DNA of 64,000 nt from Chitinophagaceae bacterium. GTDB lineage: Bacteria; Bacteroidota; Bacteroidia; Chitinophagales; Chitinophagaceae. Below, one piece after another: positions 54,999-62,474 of this stretch. The stretch spans positions 1,819,001 through 1,883,000 of the forward strand of contig JADJPV010000001.1 of assembly GCA_016713085.1 (NCBI GenBank), in the 5' to 3' direction. How positions within the stretch are numbered: position 1 is the first letter of the stretch; every line of letters starts with the position of its first letter. The position numbers and the translations under genes are program-made. Under the pieces are notes generated by a model, which saw only the letters and a list, made by a program, of their open reading frames with translations, searched no databases and had not been told where the DNA came from.

Positions 54999-55958
54999 CT
55001 AACTCCAAAGAGATTCATTACGCCAATCGGGTGTAAAACCCAATTTCGTGTAGTCAACTGACGGGAATTCTTTCGTGAGTTTAACGATGTTTTCTTTAAA
55101 AGTTGAACTGTTATTACATATACCTAAAAGAAATTGCACACAACTTAATACGGCATATAATGAATCGTTTTGAACAAGATCTGCTTCAGCTAAGAATTGA
55201 CGGCTTCTTTTTAGCGGAAGTGATGGAGCAATTGTAATTCTTGAATATACCAGCCGTGAATGATGTGCACATTTATTCCGAATGAAACTAAAACAATGGA
55301 GCCATGAAATCATGTGTTTTTTTGTGAGATTAAAGGCTTCGAAAATTTGTGTTTTTTCAGGGGAGGGTTTTAAGTTTTCAAACATCAGTGAAAGTGTACC
55401 AAATGTTATCATTTCCATCATCATCCAGGAAGGAGGATGCAAAGGTTCGTAGGTTTTTTTATAATGTTTTAAAAAGAATTCTTCCGGAGCTTCAAGTTCT
55501 TTTTCAATCGTTGACAGAAAATCTGAATGATTAAAGAGTTTAGGAATATCTGTTCCAACTATTGTATCTCTGATTATTGTTTTTCTTTCTGCCTCTGAAA
55601 TAAAATGAGAAGAATCTGTATACCAATGGGGCCCATGGGCTAGTGACATTATATTTGACAACTGGGTTTTTACAGAAATTTCTATATTTTCAAGTGCTTC
55701 GAATAAAATCATTTTTAACTTTCTGTCGAACAGATAAGTATCACGGATCATTTCAAAAGTTGTATCAGGAATATATTTGCCATCACCAGCTTTAAAGGTT
55801 ATTGAATAATTCCTGAAACGAAAATAACTGATATGCGAGAGCCATTGCACAGCCATTTCTTCGTCCTGAATAAGAAGCCCTTTTTGCTGAAGTGAAATGA
55901 TTTGTTCCTGTATACTTAATGGAGCAGCAGTATATGGTATTTTTGAAGAAGGCAGCAT
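54999..55958 (-). CDS. Abi family protein (Abi_2; AbiF/AbiD type)
   Basis: A 319-residue abortive-infection protein. LSIQEQIISLQQKGLLIQDEEMAVQWLSHISYFRFRNY and YLFDRKLKMILFEALENIEISVKTQLSNIM are the Abi_2 opening, and the HEPN-type RNase motif R-x4-H-H is FIRNKCAHHSRL (about residues 222-233). These proteins act as RNA-cleaving toxins or phage-defence effectors; AbiF-type members are reported to work with a small RNA encoded upstream. A strong small-RNA candidate lies 11 bases upstream (55970-56032). Confidence 0.92.
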   Translation of the reverse strand: MLPSSKIPYTAAPLSIQEQIISLQQKGLLIQDEEMAVQWLSHISYFRFRNYSITFKAGDGKYIPDTTFEMIRDTYLFDRKLKMILFEALENIEISVKTQLSNIMSLAHGPHWYTDSSHFISEAERKTIIRDTIVGTDIPKLFNHSDFLSTIEKELEAPEEFFLKHYKKTYEPLHPPSWMMMEMITFGTLSLMFENLKPSPEKTQIFEAFNLTKKHMISWLHCFSFIRNKCAHHSRLVYSRITIAPSLPLKRSRQFLAEADLVQNDSLYAVLSCVQFLLGICNNSSTFKENIVKLTKEFPSVDYTKLGFTPDWRNESLWS

Positions 55959-55969
55959 AGGTTATAAAT

Positions 55970-56032
55970 AAAAAAAAACCCGCCAGAGTTGCGCTTTATT
56001 CTTTTGGAACAAGAGGCTTGACGAGTGTTGTT
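55970..56032 (-). ncRNA. Predicted small RNA upstream of the Abi gene
   Basis: On the minus strand, a 63-nt region starts ~5 bases after a perfect TATTTTTG -7 box and ends in a U9 tract. CUCGUC (56025-56020) pairs with GGCGGG (55984-55979) to close it just before the U run, and CUUGUUC pairs with GAAUAAAG in the middle (one bulged A). The Abi start codon is 11 bases after the U run. Predicted from sequence only. Confidence 0.6.
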
Positions 56033-56036
56033 AACA

Positions 56037-56067
56037 CAAAAATACACAGAATTAACAACAATTGCAA
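56037..56067 (-). promoter_or_regulatory. Consensus promoter of the Abi small RNA
   Basis: TTG (56067-56065), 20-base spacer, TATTTTTG (56044-56037), matching the Bacteroidota primary-sigma consensus. An inverted repeat GTTGTTAA...TTAACAAC spans the -7 box. Confidence 0.65.
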
Positions 56068-56183
56068 TATAATGCAACTTGGTTTTTAAAACACTGACTT
56101 ACAGTTTTTTATAATCAATCCTTTGCAGAAAATAATGGCTGCGGACTATAAAATGGGGGATGTAGTGGTGATTTTTATGGGAA

Positions 56184-56203
56184 GGCATATGCTAAAATAT
56201 GCC
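56184..56203 (-). terminator. Hairpin after the XRE gene
   Basis: GGCATAT-GCTAAA-ATATGCC, perfect 7-bp arms, 24 bases after the stop codon of the minus-strand XRE gene. No strong T run, so termination is tentative. Confidence 0.4.
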
Positions 56204-56227
56204 ATGTTCTATTTCTTTTGAAAATTT

Positions 56228-56470
56228 TTACAGAGCCTTCTCTGGCATGAAATCTTTCGGGGAGCATTTGAATAGCTTGGCTAATTCATTGAGATGACCA
56301 GTGTTGTATTTAGCAATAAAGTTGGGACTTTCAATATGACCGATATAGCCTTTTGAAAGGTTTAAGTGAATTGCAATATCGTCCTGAGATAAATCATTAT
56401 CTGTTCTCATTTGCCTTACTTGACAAATGATATACCAATCAATCTTATTTTTAAGATTTTTCCTGCCCAT
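56228..56470 (-). CDS. XRE family transcriptional regulator, small
   Basis: An 80-residue protein, all helix-turn-helix: VRQMRTDNDLSQDDIAIHLNLSKGYIGHIES is the DNA-binding unit, followed by NTGHLNELAKLFKCSPKDFM. The start is the ATG at 56470. A perfect 18-bp palindrome 38 bases upstream suggests autorepression. It lies upstream of the Abi small-RNA promoter and in the same direction, so it could regulate that unit. Confidence 0.88.
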   Translation of the reverse strand: MGRKNLKNKIDWYIICQVRQMRTDNDLSQDDIAIHLNLSKGYIGHIESPNFIAKYNTGHLNELAKLFKCSPKDFMPEKAL

Positions 56471-56507
56471 TGATAGGCGCAAGAACGATAAACTAAATAC
56501 TTTGTAT

Positions 56508-56525
56508 GCCTATATTAATATAGGC
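56508..56525. promoter_or_regulatory. Perfect palindromic operator candidate
   Basis: GCCTATATTAATATAGGC, 18 bases, perfectly self-complementary, preceding the XRE gene on the minus strand and the structured-RNA promoter on the plus strand. A likely XRE binding site. Confidence 0.6.
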
Positions 56526-56560
56526 AAATTTGTATATTTACATATCCAAAGGAAAATAAG

Positions 56561-56590
56561 TTGATTCCTATTGGGTAGAATTTATTTTTG
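56561..56590 (+). promoter_or_regulatory. Consensus promoter of the structured RNA
   Basis: TTG (56561-56563), exactly 19 bases, TATTTTTG (56583-56590): a perfect match to the Bacteroidota consensus. Confidence 0.7.
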
Positions 56591-56593
56591 CGA

Positions 56594-56765
56594 ATTCTTC
56601 AATGAATTTGAAGCTTTCGCTTTGAGTCTTGTCTTGGAAACCTCGCAATTTTTCATTTGACACAAGACGATAAGCAAGAGCTCACGTTAAGGCGTGGGCT
56701 CCCTTATTGTGTCAAAGGGCTCTGCGAGGGCCTCCAAGCCGGTAAGTGGAGTTCTACGCTTTTTT
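56594..56765 (+). ncRNA. Predicted ~170-nt structured RNA, 6S-like in shape
   Basis: Nested helices: ends AATTC...GAGTT, then TTGGA/TCCAA (56634-56638, 56733-56737), CCTCGCA/TGCGAGG (56641-56647, 56723-56729), a bubble, TTTGACACAA/TTGTGTCAAA (56656-56665, 56707-56716), ATAAG/CTTAT, GAGCTCACG/CGTGGGCTC (one wobble) and a 6-base loop. T6 follows at 56760-56765. A single long hairpin with a central bubble and a closed end is the shape of 6S RNA, but sequence identity to a known 6S family was not tested. Confidence 0.6.
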
Positions 56766-56810
56766 CTTCTCTTACAAGGACTCTTTTTACTCACCGCTAA
56801 ATCCATAGCT

Positions 56811-57398
56811 ATGCTAAAAGGAGTGAGGGCAGAAGAGGGGTCTGTTATACAGGCATTCCAGAACGGAGATGAAAAGGGATTTACTTATTTCTTCCGGCAG
56901 GTTTATCCAGAGCTTTGTGTGTTTGCCCAACGTTATGTTCCTGATATTGCTATTGCAGAAGATGTGGTGAGTGAAAGCTTTTTAAAAGTGTGGGAGAAGC
57001 ATGAGGGATTTACGAATGCGACAGCACTGAGAAGTTATTTGTACAGAACGGTGTATCATGGTTGTTTGCGTTGGTTAGAGAAGGAGAAGAGGAGGGAGAA
57101 GGTTGAGGTAAAGGATGAGGATGAGGTTGAGGAGAAGGCAGAGGAAGAGAATTATTTAGTGAACATTATACGTACTGAAACCATCCGGGAATTGTATGCG
57201 GCGGTGAATACGTTACCGAAGGAATGTAAAAAGGTTTTTGATTTACTGTATGTGGAATGGAAGAGTGTGAGGGAGGCGGCTGAGGAACTTGCGGTTTCTA
57301 TCAGTACGGTGAAGGCGCAGAAGGCAAGGGGTTTGCAGTTACTGAGATTGAAGATTCATTTATTATTTGTAGCTGGATATGTGTTCATGCAAGCATGA
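56811..57398 (+). CDS. RNA polymerase sigma-70 factor, ECF (FecI-like)
   Basis: A 195-residue ECF sigma factor. Region 2: DEKGFTYFFRQVYPELCVFAQRY...AIAEDVVSESFLKVWEKHEGF; an acidic linker (EKVEVKDEDEVEEKAEEE); region 4: LPKECKKVFDLLYVEWKSVREAAEELAVSISTVKAQKARGL. I chose the ATG at 56811; the longer frame from 56694 overlaps the structured RNA. Its anti-sigma FecR follows at 57767 after a repeat-bearing gap. Confidence 0.9.
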   Translation: MLKGVRAEEGSVIQAFQNGDEKGFTYFFRQVYPELCVFAQRYVPDIAIAEDVVSESFLKVWEKHEGFTNATALRSYLYRTVYHGCLRWLEKEKRREKVEVKDEDEVEEKAEEENYLVNIIRTETIRELYAAVNTLPKECKKVFDLLYVEWKSVREAAEELAVSISTVKAQKARGLQLLRLKIHLLFVAGYVFMQA

Positions 57399-57766
57399 AC
57401 CAGGTTTCTTTTTCTTTTGTTCCGACGCTTCGGTCGGTATGTAAACACTTCTCCAATACTTCGGCTATCGCTCAGTAGAAACAAAAAGAGCCCGCCATCG
57501 GACACCCCACGATGGCGGATCGTTCCCTGATTAAGCAGTAATGCTACTGTGGTTAACAGCAGAGGAATTTCTTATCATCATCTCAGACTTGGGCAGTATG
57601 ATTTTCTTCAATCGGTTTGTTTATTCGATTATTTATTTTGTGAGGCAGTGAAAAGTTGACTTATGTCAAGTTCAATCAAAATTTATTTTCTTATTCTTTA
57701 GTCCTTTTAAAGGGTTTGTGGATTTTTACTGTATACAGGGGCCGGAAAATATTTTATCTTAATAGC
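57399..57766. other. Intergenic region holding the second dispersed repeat
   Basis: 368 bases between sigma and anti-sigma factor. It contains the repeat copy at 57448-57567, preceded by a small hairpin (CCGAC-GCTTC-GGTCGG, 57422-57437), then AT-rich sequence before fecR. No gene seen. Confidence 0.6.
57448..57567. repeat. ~120-bp dispersed repeat, copy 2
   Basis: The same order of blocks as 47481-47601, including the hairpin around CCGCCATCG/CGATGGCGG, with scattered changes. Direct orientation relative to copy 1. Confidence 0.85.
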
Positions 57767-59052
57767 ATGAAAGACATTGAAGGCAATAACAGGGAAGAGG
57801 AGGCGCAACGGATCGCTTATTTAACGGCCGGTTTTATTAAGCGTACACTTAATGATGCAGAGCATGATGAGCTGGATGCATGGATCACTGCAAGTGATGC
57901 AAATCAGCGATTGTTTGAAGAACTGATCAGTCCGGAAGGAATTGCAAAAGGTATGCAGGAAAGAAATGCGATTGATACGGAAGCAGCCCTGCAAAAAATC
58001 AAAGAACAAATTCGTTTTCAACCACAGGAAGAAAAGAAAGGAAAAGTATTTCAACTGTTTTACCGTGCAGCTGCGGCTGTTGTGCTGATTGCAGGGGCTT
58101 ACCTGATTTATACAATGATGAACCGAAAACCAAACCCTGAGCGGGTAACTGTACAGACCAATGCCATACAGCCAGGCGGGAACTACGCCCTGTTCACTTT
58201 GGGAACCGGAAAAAAAATCAGGCTTGCGGATATGAAGAATGGTTTGATTGATTCAACAGACGGCAGCGAGGTATTGAAAGTTGCTGATGGACAATTAAGC
58301 TATGTAGATAATGAACAAACCAATGAAGAACAGCATTTGCTTACAACTCCTATTGGAGGACAATACAATGTTTTATTACCAGACGGAAGCAGGGTGTGGT
58401 TAAATGCAGCATCGAGTTTGAAATATCCTGTAAGTTTTCACGGAAAGGAAAGAGTGGTTGAATTAACAGGAGAGGGATATTTTGAAGTAAAACCCTAGCC
58501 TCCCGCATGAGCGGGACAGGCTCTAAAGGGGGACAAGAAAAAATGCAATTTATTGTAAAGGTGAATGGTATTGAAGTTGAGGTAGTGGGAACGCATTTTA
58601 ATATCAATGCGTATAAGGATGATGCGGTTGTGAAGACTACGTTGTTAGAAGGGAAGGTGAAGGTGAGAAGAAAGCCGGGAGGCGATGGTCGTGAGTCGGC
58701 AGTCGGGAGACGTGAGGAAGAAGGCGTGAGTGGTGAAGTGATTTTACAACCGGGGGAACAGGCTGTAGCAGGAATGAACGGAGTGATTACATTGAATAAG
58801 GGAATCAATACAGAAGAGATTATTGCCTGGAAAAACGGATGGTTTTATTTTAAAGATGCTTCGATAGAAACTGTAATGCAACAGGCGGCAAGATGGTATA
58901 ATATAGAAGTTGTTTACCAAATAAAAATCAAGCAGCATTTTAATGCAGAAGTATTACGCAGTGAATCAATTGAAAAACTGCTGAAGCTTCTTGAACTTAC
59001 GGATGCTGTTCATTTCAAGATTGAAAACAAAACGATTTATGTATTACCCTGA
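57767..59052 (+). pseudogene. FecR family anti-sigma factor, split by a palindromic insertion
   Basis: The N-terminal part (57767-58498, ~243 residues) has the cytoplasmic region, one membrane helix (FYRAAAAVVLIAGAYLIYTMM) and the first half of the FecR domain to GEGYFEVK, then a TAG stop. The second half resumes in another frame at KMQFIVKVNGIEVEVVGTHFNINAY and runs to 59052 through the DUF4974 end. Between them lies a ~45-base insertion (58493-58537). The second half has its own ATG at 58507, inside the inserted palindrome, so a two-part product by reinitiation is possible. The sigma and SusC/D partners look intact. Confidence 0.8.
58493..58537. repeat. Palindromic insertion within fecR
   Basis: CCCTAG...GGGGGACAAG outer parts surround the hairpin GCCTCCCGC-ATGA-GCGGGACAGGC (58498-58521; the T at 58501 and the ACA at 58516-58518 are unpaired or bulged). 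The outer CCCTAGCC/GGCTCTAAAGGG arms resemble a common Bacteroidota intergenic repeat. The insertion brings a stop codon (TAG) and an ATG. Confidence 0.7.
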
Positions 59053-59084
59053 CGGATAGAAAGCAGGGTTAGTACCAAACAAAA

Positions 59085-59179
59085 CGGGAAGTGGTGGAAC
59101 ACTTCCCGAACTGCCGAAGCGGTGTTTGGGTTAACCCAATACAATTGATTGTGACATGAACTGCGATTAAGTAACCCAA
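59085..59179. promoter_or_regulatory. Hairpins in the leader of the second susC
   Basis: CGGGAAGTG/CACTTCCCG (59085-59093, 59100-59108) and a wider pair GTTTGGGTTA/TAACCCAAAC (59124-59133, 59170-59179). Located between fecR and susC, as at 24768 in the first locus. No T run. Confidence 0.55.
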
Positions 59180-59192
59180 ACCAAACAAAAGT

Positions 59193-62100
59193 ATGGAATT
59201 GTATGCTTTTCCATTCCTGTATTACAGGTACCGGAAACAGAACCGACAAACTGTTATAACCATGAAACTGCTATGCCTGCTGCTCATAGCCACCTTCTTT
59301 AAAACACATGCAGGAGGTTTTGCACAAACGATTGATTTGTCTGTCGATCAGGTTTCCTTAGAAACTGTCTTTAAAGAAATCAAAAAACAAACAGGGTACC
59401 GATTTATTTATATGAAAGAACAACTGCGTGCCACAAAGCCGGTAAGTATTCATGTACAGAAGGCAGGGCTAAAGCAGGTACTTGATTTGTGTTTTTATCA
59501 ACAGCCTTTCCGTTATGTTATTGAAGACAGATATATCATTGTGCAACCATTAAAAGAAGAGAAGATTGAAACAGACAAAAAACAACTGATTGATATCAGA
59601 GGAAGAGTTGTTGATGAAAGAGGAGATGCAGTGAGCGGCGTTACTGTAAAAATAAAAGATACTAATACTGCAACTGCTACTGATGCTGATGGTATGTTTC
59701 AATTCAAAGGGATTGAAGATGGGTCTGTGCTGTTATTCAGCGGAACAAATGTTGAAGATTATACTTTCCGGATTACAGACAACAAGGATTTAATTATACG
59801 ATTGAAAACAAAAATCGGGAAGCTGGATGAGGTACAGGTGATTGCTTATGGAAGTACCACACAACGAATGAATACAGGTAATGTGAGCAAGATCAGCAGC
59901 TCTGTTATTGAACGGCAACCTGTAGCGAATCCAGTAGCCGCCTTACAGGGAAGGGCAGCCGGTGTGTTTGTAACAACACAGAACGGAATGCCGGGAGGCA
60001 ATGTAAGTGTTCAGATAAGAGGGAAGGGTTCCATTAATGCAGGAACAGATCCATTGTATGTAATAGATGGTGTACCATTTGGCAGTACTCCTTTGAGCAA
60101 TGGATTTAATGTGCTCAGTACAGGTATCAATGGAGCCATCAGCCCATTGAACAGTATTAATCCTTCTGATATTGAAAGCATTGAAATTTTAAAAGATGCA
60201 GATGCCACTGCGATCTATGGTTCAAGAGCTGCGAATGGTGTTGTACTGATTACCACCAAGAAAGGAAAAGCTGGAAAAACAAGATTTGATGTTTCTGTTT
60301 ATACGGGGTTCAATGAAGTTTCTGCTTTCCCTGCCATGCTTGGACTAAGTGATTATTTACGATTACGCAGAGAAGGTTTTACAAATGACAATGTACTGCC
60401 CACTACAAGCAATGCATACGATTTATTAGTATGGGACACAACTAAAGGAACTGACTGGGCCGATTATATTTTAGGAGGAAGGGCTTCTGTTACCAATGTT
60501 CAGTTATCTGTTTCGGGAGGGAATGAACAAACGAATTTCAGGATTGGAGGAAATTACCGGAAAGAAGGAACAGTATTGCCCGGGCATGAGGTATATCAGC
60601 GTGGTGGCGCACATTTTGTGCTGCAGCATCAAACCAGTGATCATAAATTTCAAGTGACCCTTAAAAGCAGTTACAGTACAGATGATAACAACCTGCTTGC
60701 TTCTTCTGTGTTCAGCATCTTAACATTACCTCCCAATCTGCCCATGTATGACCAGGCAGGAAATTATAACTGGACAGGGATTAATGATGTAAATCCTGCT
60801 GCTGTTTTAAAACAGACTTCAAACAGTAAAGCAAAAAATTTACTGACCAATCTTTTACTTCAATATGATTTTGGAAAAGGGGTTCGTTTTAAAACCAGTA
60901 TCGGTTATCAAACGATTGATCTTGACCAGGTGATGTTATTCCCGAAGGCTACTATTAATCCGCTTATTGGTTCTGAGAGTACTGCTCATTATGGTGATAA
61001 CAGGAATTCTGTTTTTTCGATTGAGCCTCAATTAGAATATACTCATTCGTTTCAGTATTCAACATTCAGTGTGTTAACAGGAGCTGCATTTCAGAATAAC
61101 GTGCGTGAAGGAAGCCTGGTAACAGGAAAGAATTACAGTAATGAAAATTTACTTGCATTTGCCGGGGCGGCGGGAACTATATCAGCAACGAACAGTTACA
61201 GTCAGTATAAATATGCATCCCTATTTAGCAGGGTGCATTATGATTATAAAGAAAAGTATTTGCTGAATGTAAACTTCAGAAGGGATGGATCTTCCCGTTT
61301 CGGACCGGGTAAGCGGTTTGGCAATTTTGGTTCGGTTGGTGCGGCATGGGTGTTTAACAGGGAGGTATTTTTCAAAGACATTTCTTTTGTGAGTTATGGT
61401 AAGTTAAGAGCCAGTTTTGGGCTTACAGGAAATGATCTGATACCGGGTTATCAATACCTGAGTACGTATGGTACAAACGGAACAAACTACCAGGGAGTAA
61501 CGGGGCTTGCGCCAACGAGAACTGCGAATGCAAATTTTGGATGGGAGAGTAATCGAAAGTTTGAAGCAGCCCTGGAAGCCGGGTTTCTTAAAAACAGGAT
61601 ACTGTTTAATCTTGTGTATTATCAGCATAGAAGCGGTAACCAATTAATTGATTATCCATTGCCTTATACAAGCGGTCCGTTTGGAAGTTATCTTGCCAAC
61701 CTGCCAGCTTTGATTGAGAACAGGGGATGGGAGTTTGATTTTACCACTACTGTTATACGTAATGAGAAAATCAGTTTATCCGTTACAGGAAATATCAGTT
61801 TACCGAAGAACGAACTGCTGAAATATCCCGGCCTTGCTTCTTCCAGTTTTGCCTATACTTATGTGATTGGAGAAGACCTTTCCATCCGCAAGACACTTCA
61901 TTTTACAGGTATCAATACTCAAACAGGTTTGCCGGAATATGAAGATGTAAATAAAGATGGAGTTGTCAGTTTGCCAGGAGATTATGTAATTGCGGGAAAA
62001 ACATCTCCTGATTATTATGGTGGTTTTGGAACTGAGTTCCGCTATAAGCAATTTGAACTATCACTGTTTTTTCAATACAGTAAGCAATTTGCAACAGGCA

Positions 62101-62465
62101 GTTCAACTATTGCAGGAACAAGGAGTAATAAGTTTGCGATTGCAATGAGCAGGTGGCAAAAGCCAGGTGATATTACAACTATTGGAAAAGCCGCTGTTAC
62201 TGTAACAAGTGCTTATACGAATCTTGCACAATCGGATGCTGTATTTTATAATGCCTCTTATTTACGATTTAAAAATATATCTGCTGCCTACCAACTGCCG
62301 ACAAGAATCATTTCCAGGCTTAAACTGCAGCAAATCCGTTTTTATCTTGAAGCACAGAATTTATTTACATGGCGCAGGCAGGGAAATTTATATGACCCTG
62401 AAACAGCTAATACGGGGATTGCTCCCATGAAGACTATTGCCGCAGGTATTCAACTCAACTTTTAA
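59193..62465 (+). CDS. SusC/RagA family TonB-linked outer membrane protein with STN domain
   Basis: A 1090-residue transporter. Signal sequence MKLLCLLLIATFFKTHAGGFAQ (starting at residue ~24; an ATG at 59262 is a possible start), STN domain (LSVDQVSLETVFKEIKKQTGYRFIY), CNA-type domain (IRGRVVDERGDAVSGVTVKIKDT), plug with VSVQIRGKGSINAGTDPLYVIDG and IEILKDADATAIYGSRAANGVVLITTKK, and a barrel ending TIAAGIQLNF. Partner of the SusD 9 bases downstream. Ligand unknown. Confidence 0.95.
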   Translation: MELYAFPFLYYRYRKQNRQTVITMKLLCLLLIATFFKTHAGGFAQTIDLSVDQVSLETVFKEIKKQTGYRFIYMKEQLRATKPVSIHVQKAGLKQVLDLCFYQQPFRYVIEDRYIIVQPLKEEKIETDKKQLIDIRGRVVDERGDAVSGVTVKIKDTNTATATDADGMFQFKGIEDGSVLLFSGTNVEDYTFRITDNKDLIIRLKTKIGKLDEVQVIAYGSTTQRMNTGNVSKISSSVIERQPVANPVAALQGRAAGVFVTTQNGMPGGNVSVQIRGKGSINAGTDPLYVIDGVPFGSTPLSNGFNVLSTGINGAISPLNSINPSDIESIEILKDADATAIYGSRAANGVVLITTKKGKAGKTRFDVSVYTGFNEVSAFPAMLGLSDYLRLRREGFTNDNVLPTTSNAYDLLVWDTTKGTDWADYILGGRASVTNVQLSVSGGNEQTNFRIGGNYRKEGTVLPGHEVYQRGGAHFVLQHQTSDHKFQVTLKSSYSTDDNNLLASSVFSILTLPPNLPMYDQAGNYNWTGINDVNPAAVLKQTSNSKAKNLLTNLLLQYDFGKGVRFKTSIGYQTIDLDQVMLFPKATINPLIGSESTAHYGDNRNSVFSIEPQLEYTHSFQYSTFSVLTGAAFQNNVREGSLVTGKNYSNENLLAFAGAAGTISATNSYSQYKYASLFSRVHYDYKEKYLLNVNFRRDGSSRFGPGKRFGNFGSVGAAWVFNREVFFKDISFVSYGKLRASFGLTGNDLIPGYQYLSTYGTNGTNYQGVTGLAPTRTANANFGWESNRKFEAALEAGFLKNRILFNLVYYQHRSGNQLIDYPLPYTSGPFGSYLANLPALIENRGWEFDFTTTVIRNEKISLSVTGNISLPKNELLKYPGLASSSFAYTYVIGEDLSIRKTLHFTGINTQTGLPEYEDVNKDGVVSLPGDYVIAGKTSPDYYGGFGTEFRYKQFELSLFFQYSKQFATGSSTIAGTRSNKFAIAMSRWQKPGDITTIGKAAVTVTSAYTNLAQSDAVFYNASYLRFKNISAAYQLPTRIISRLKLQQIRFYLEAQNLFTWRRQGNLYDPETANTGIAPMKTIAAGIQLNF

Positions 62466-62474
62466 TTTACTGTT

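Noticed and set aside
56594..56765. Group II intron fragment or tmRNA
   Set aside because: No domain V-like stem, no reverse transcriptase, and no tRNA-like ends or tag reading frame.
47481..57567. The two ~120-bp repeats as attachment sites of an integrative element
   Set aside because: No integrase, transposase or relaxase was seen between them, no tRNA gene at an edge, and the interval includes part of the sigma/FecR locus.
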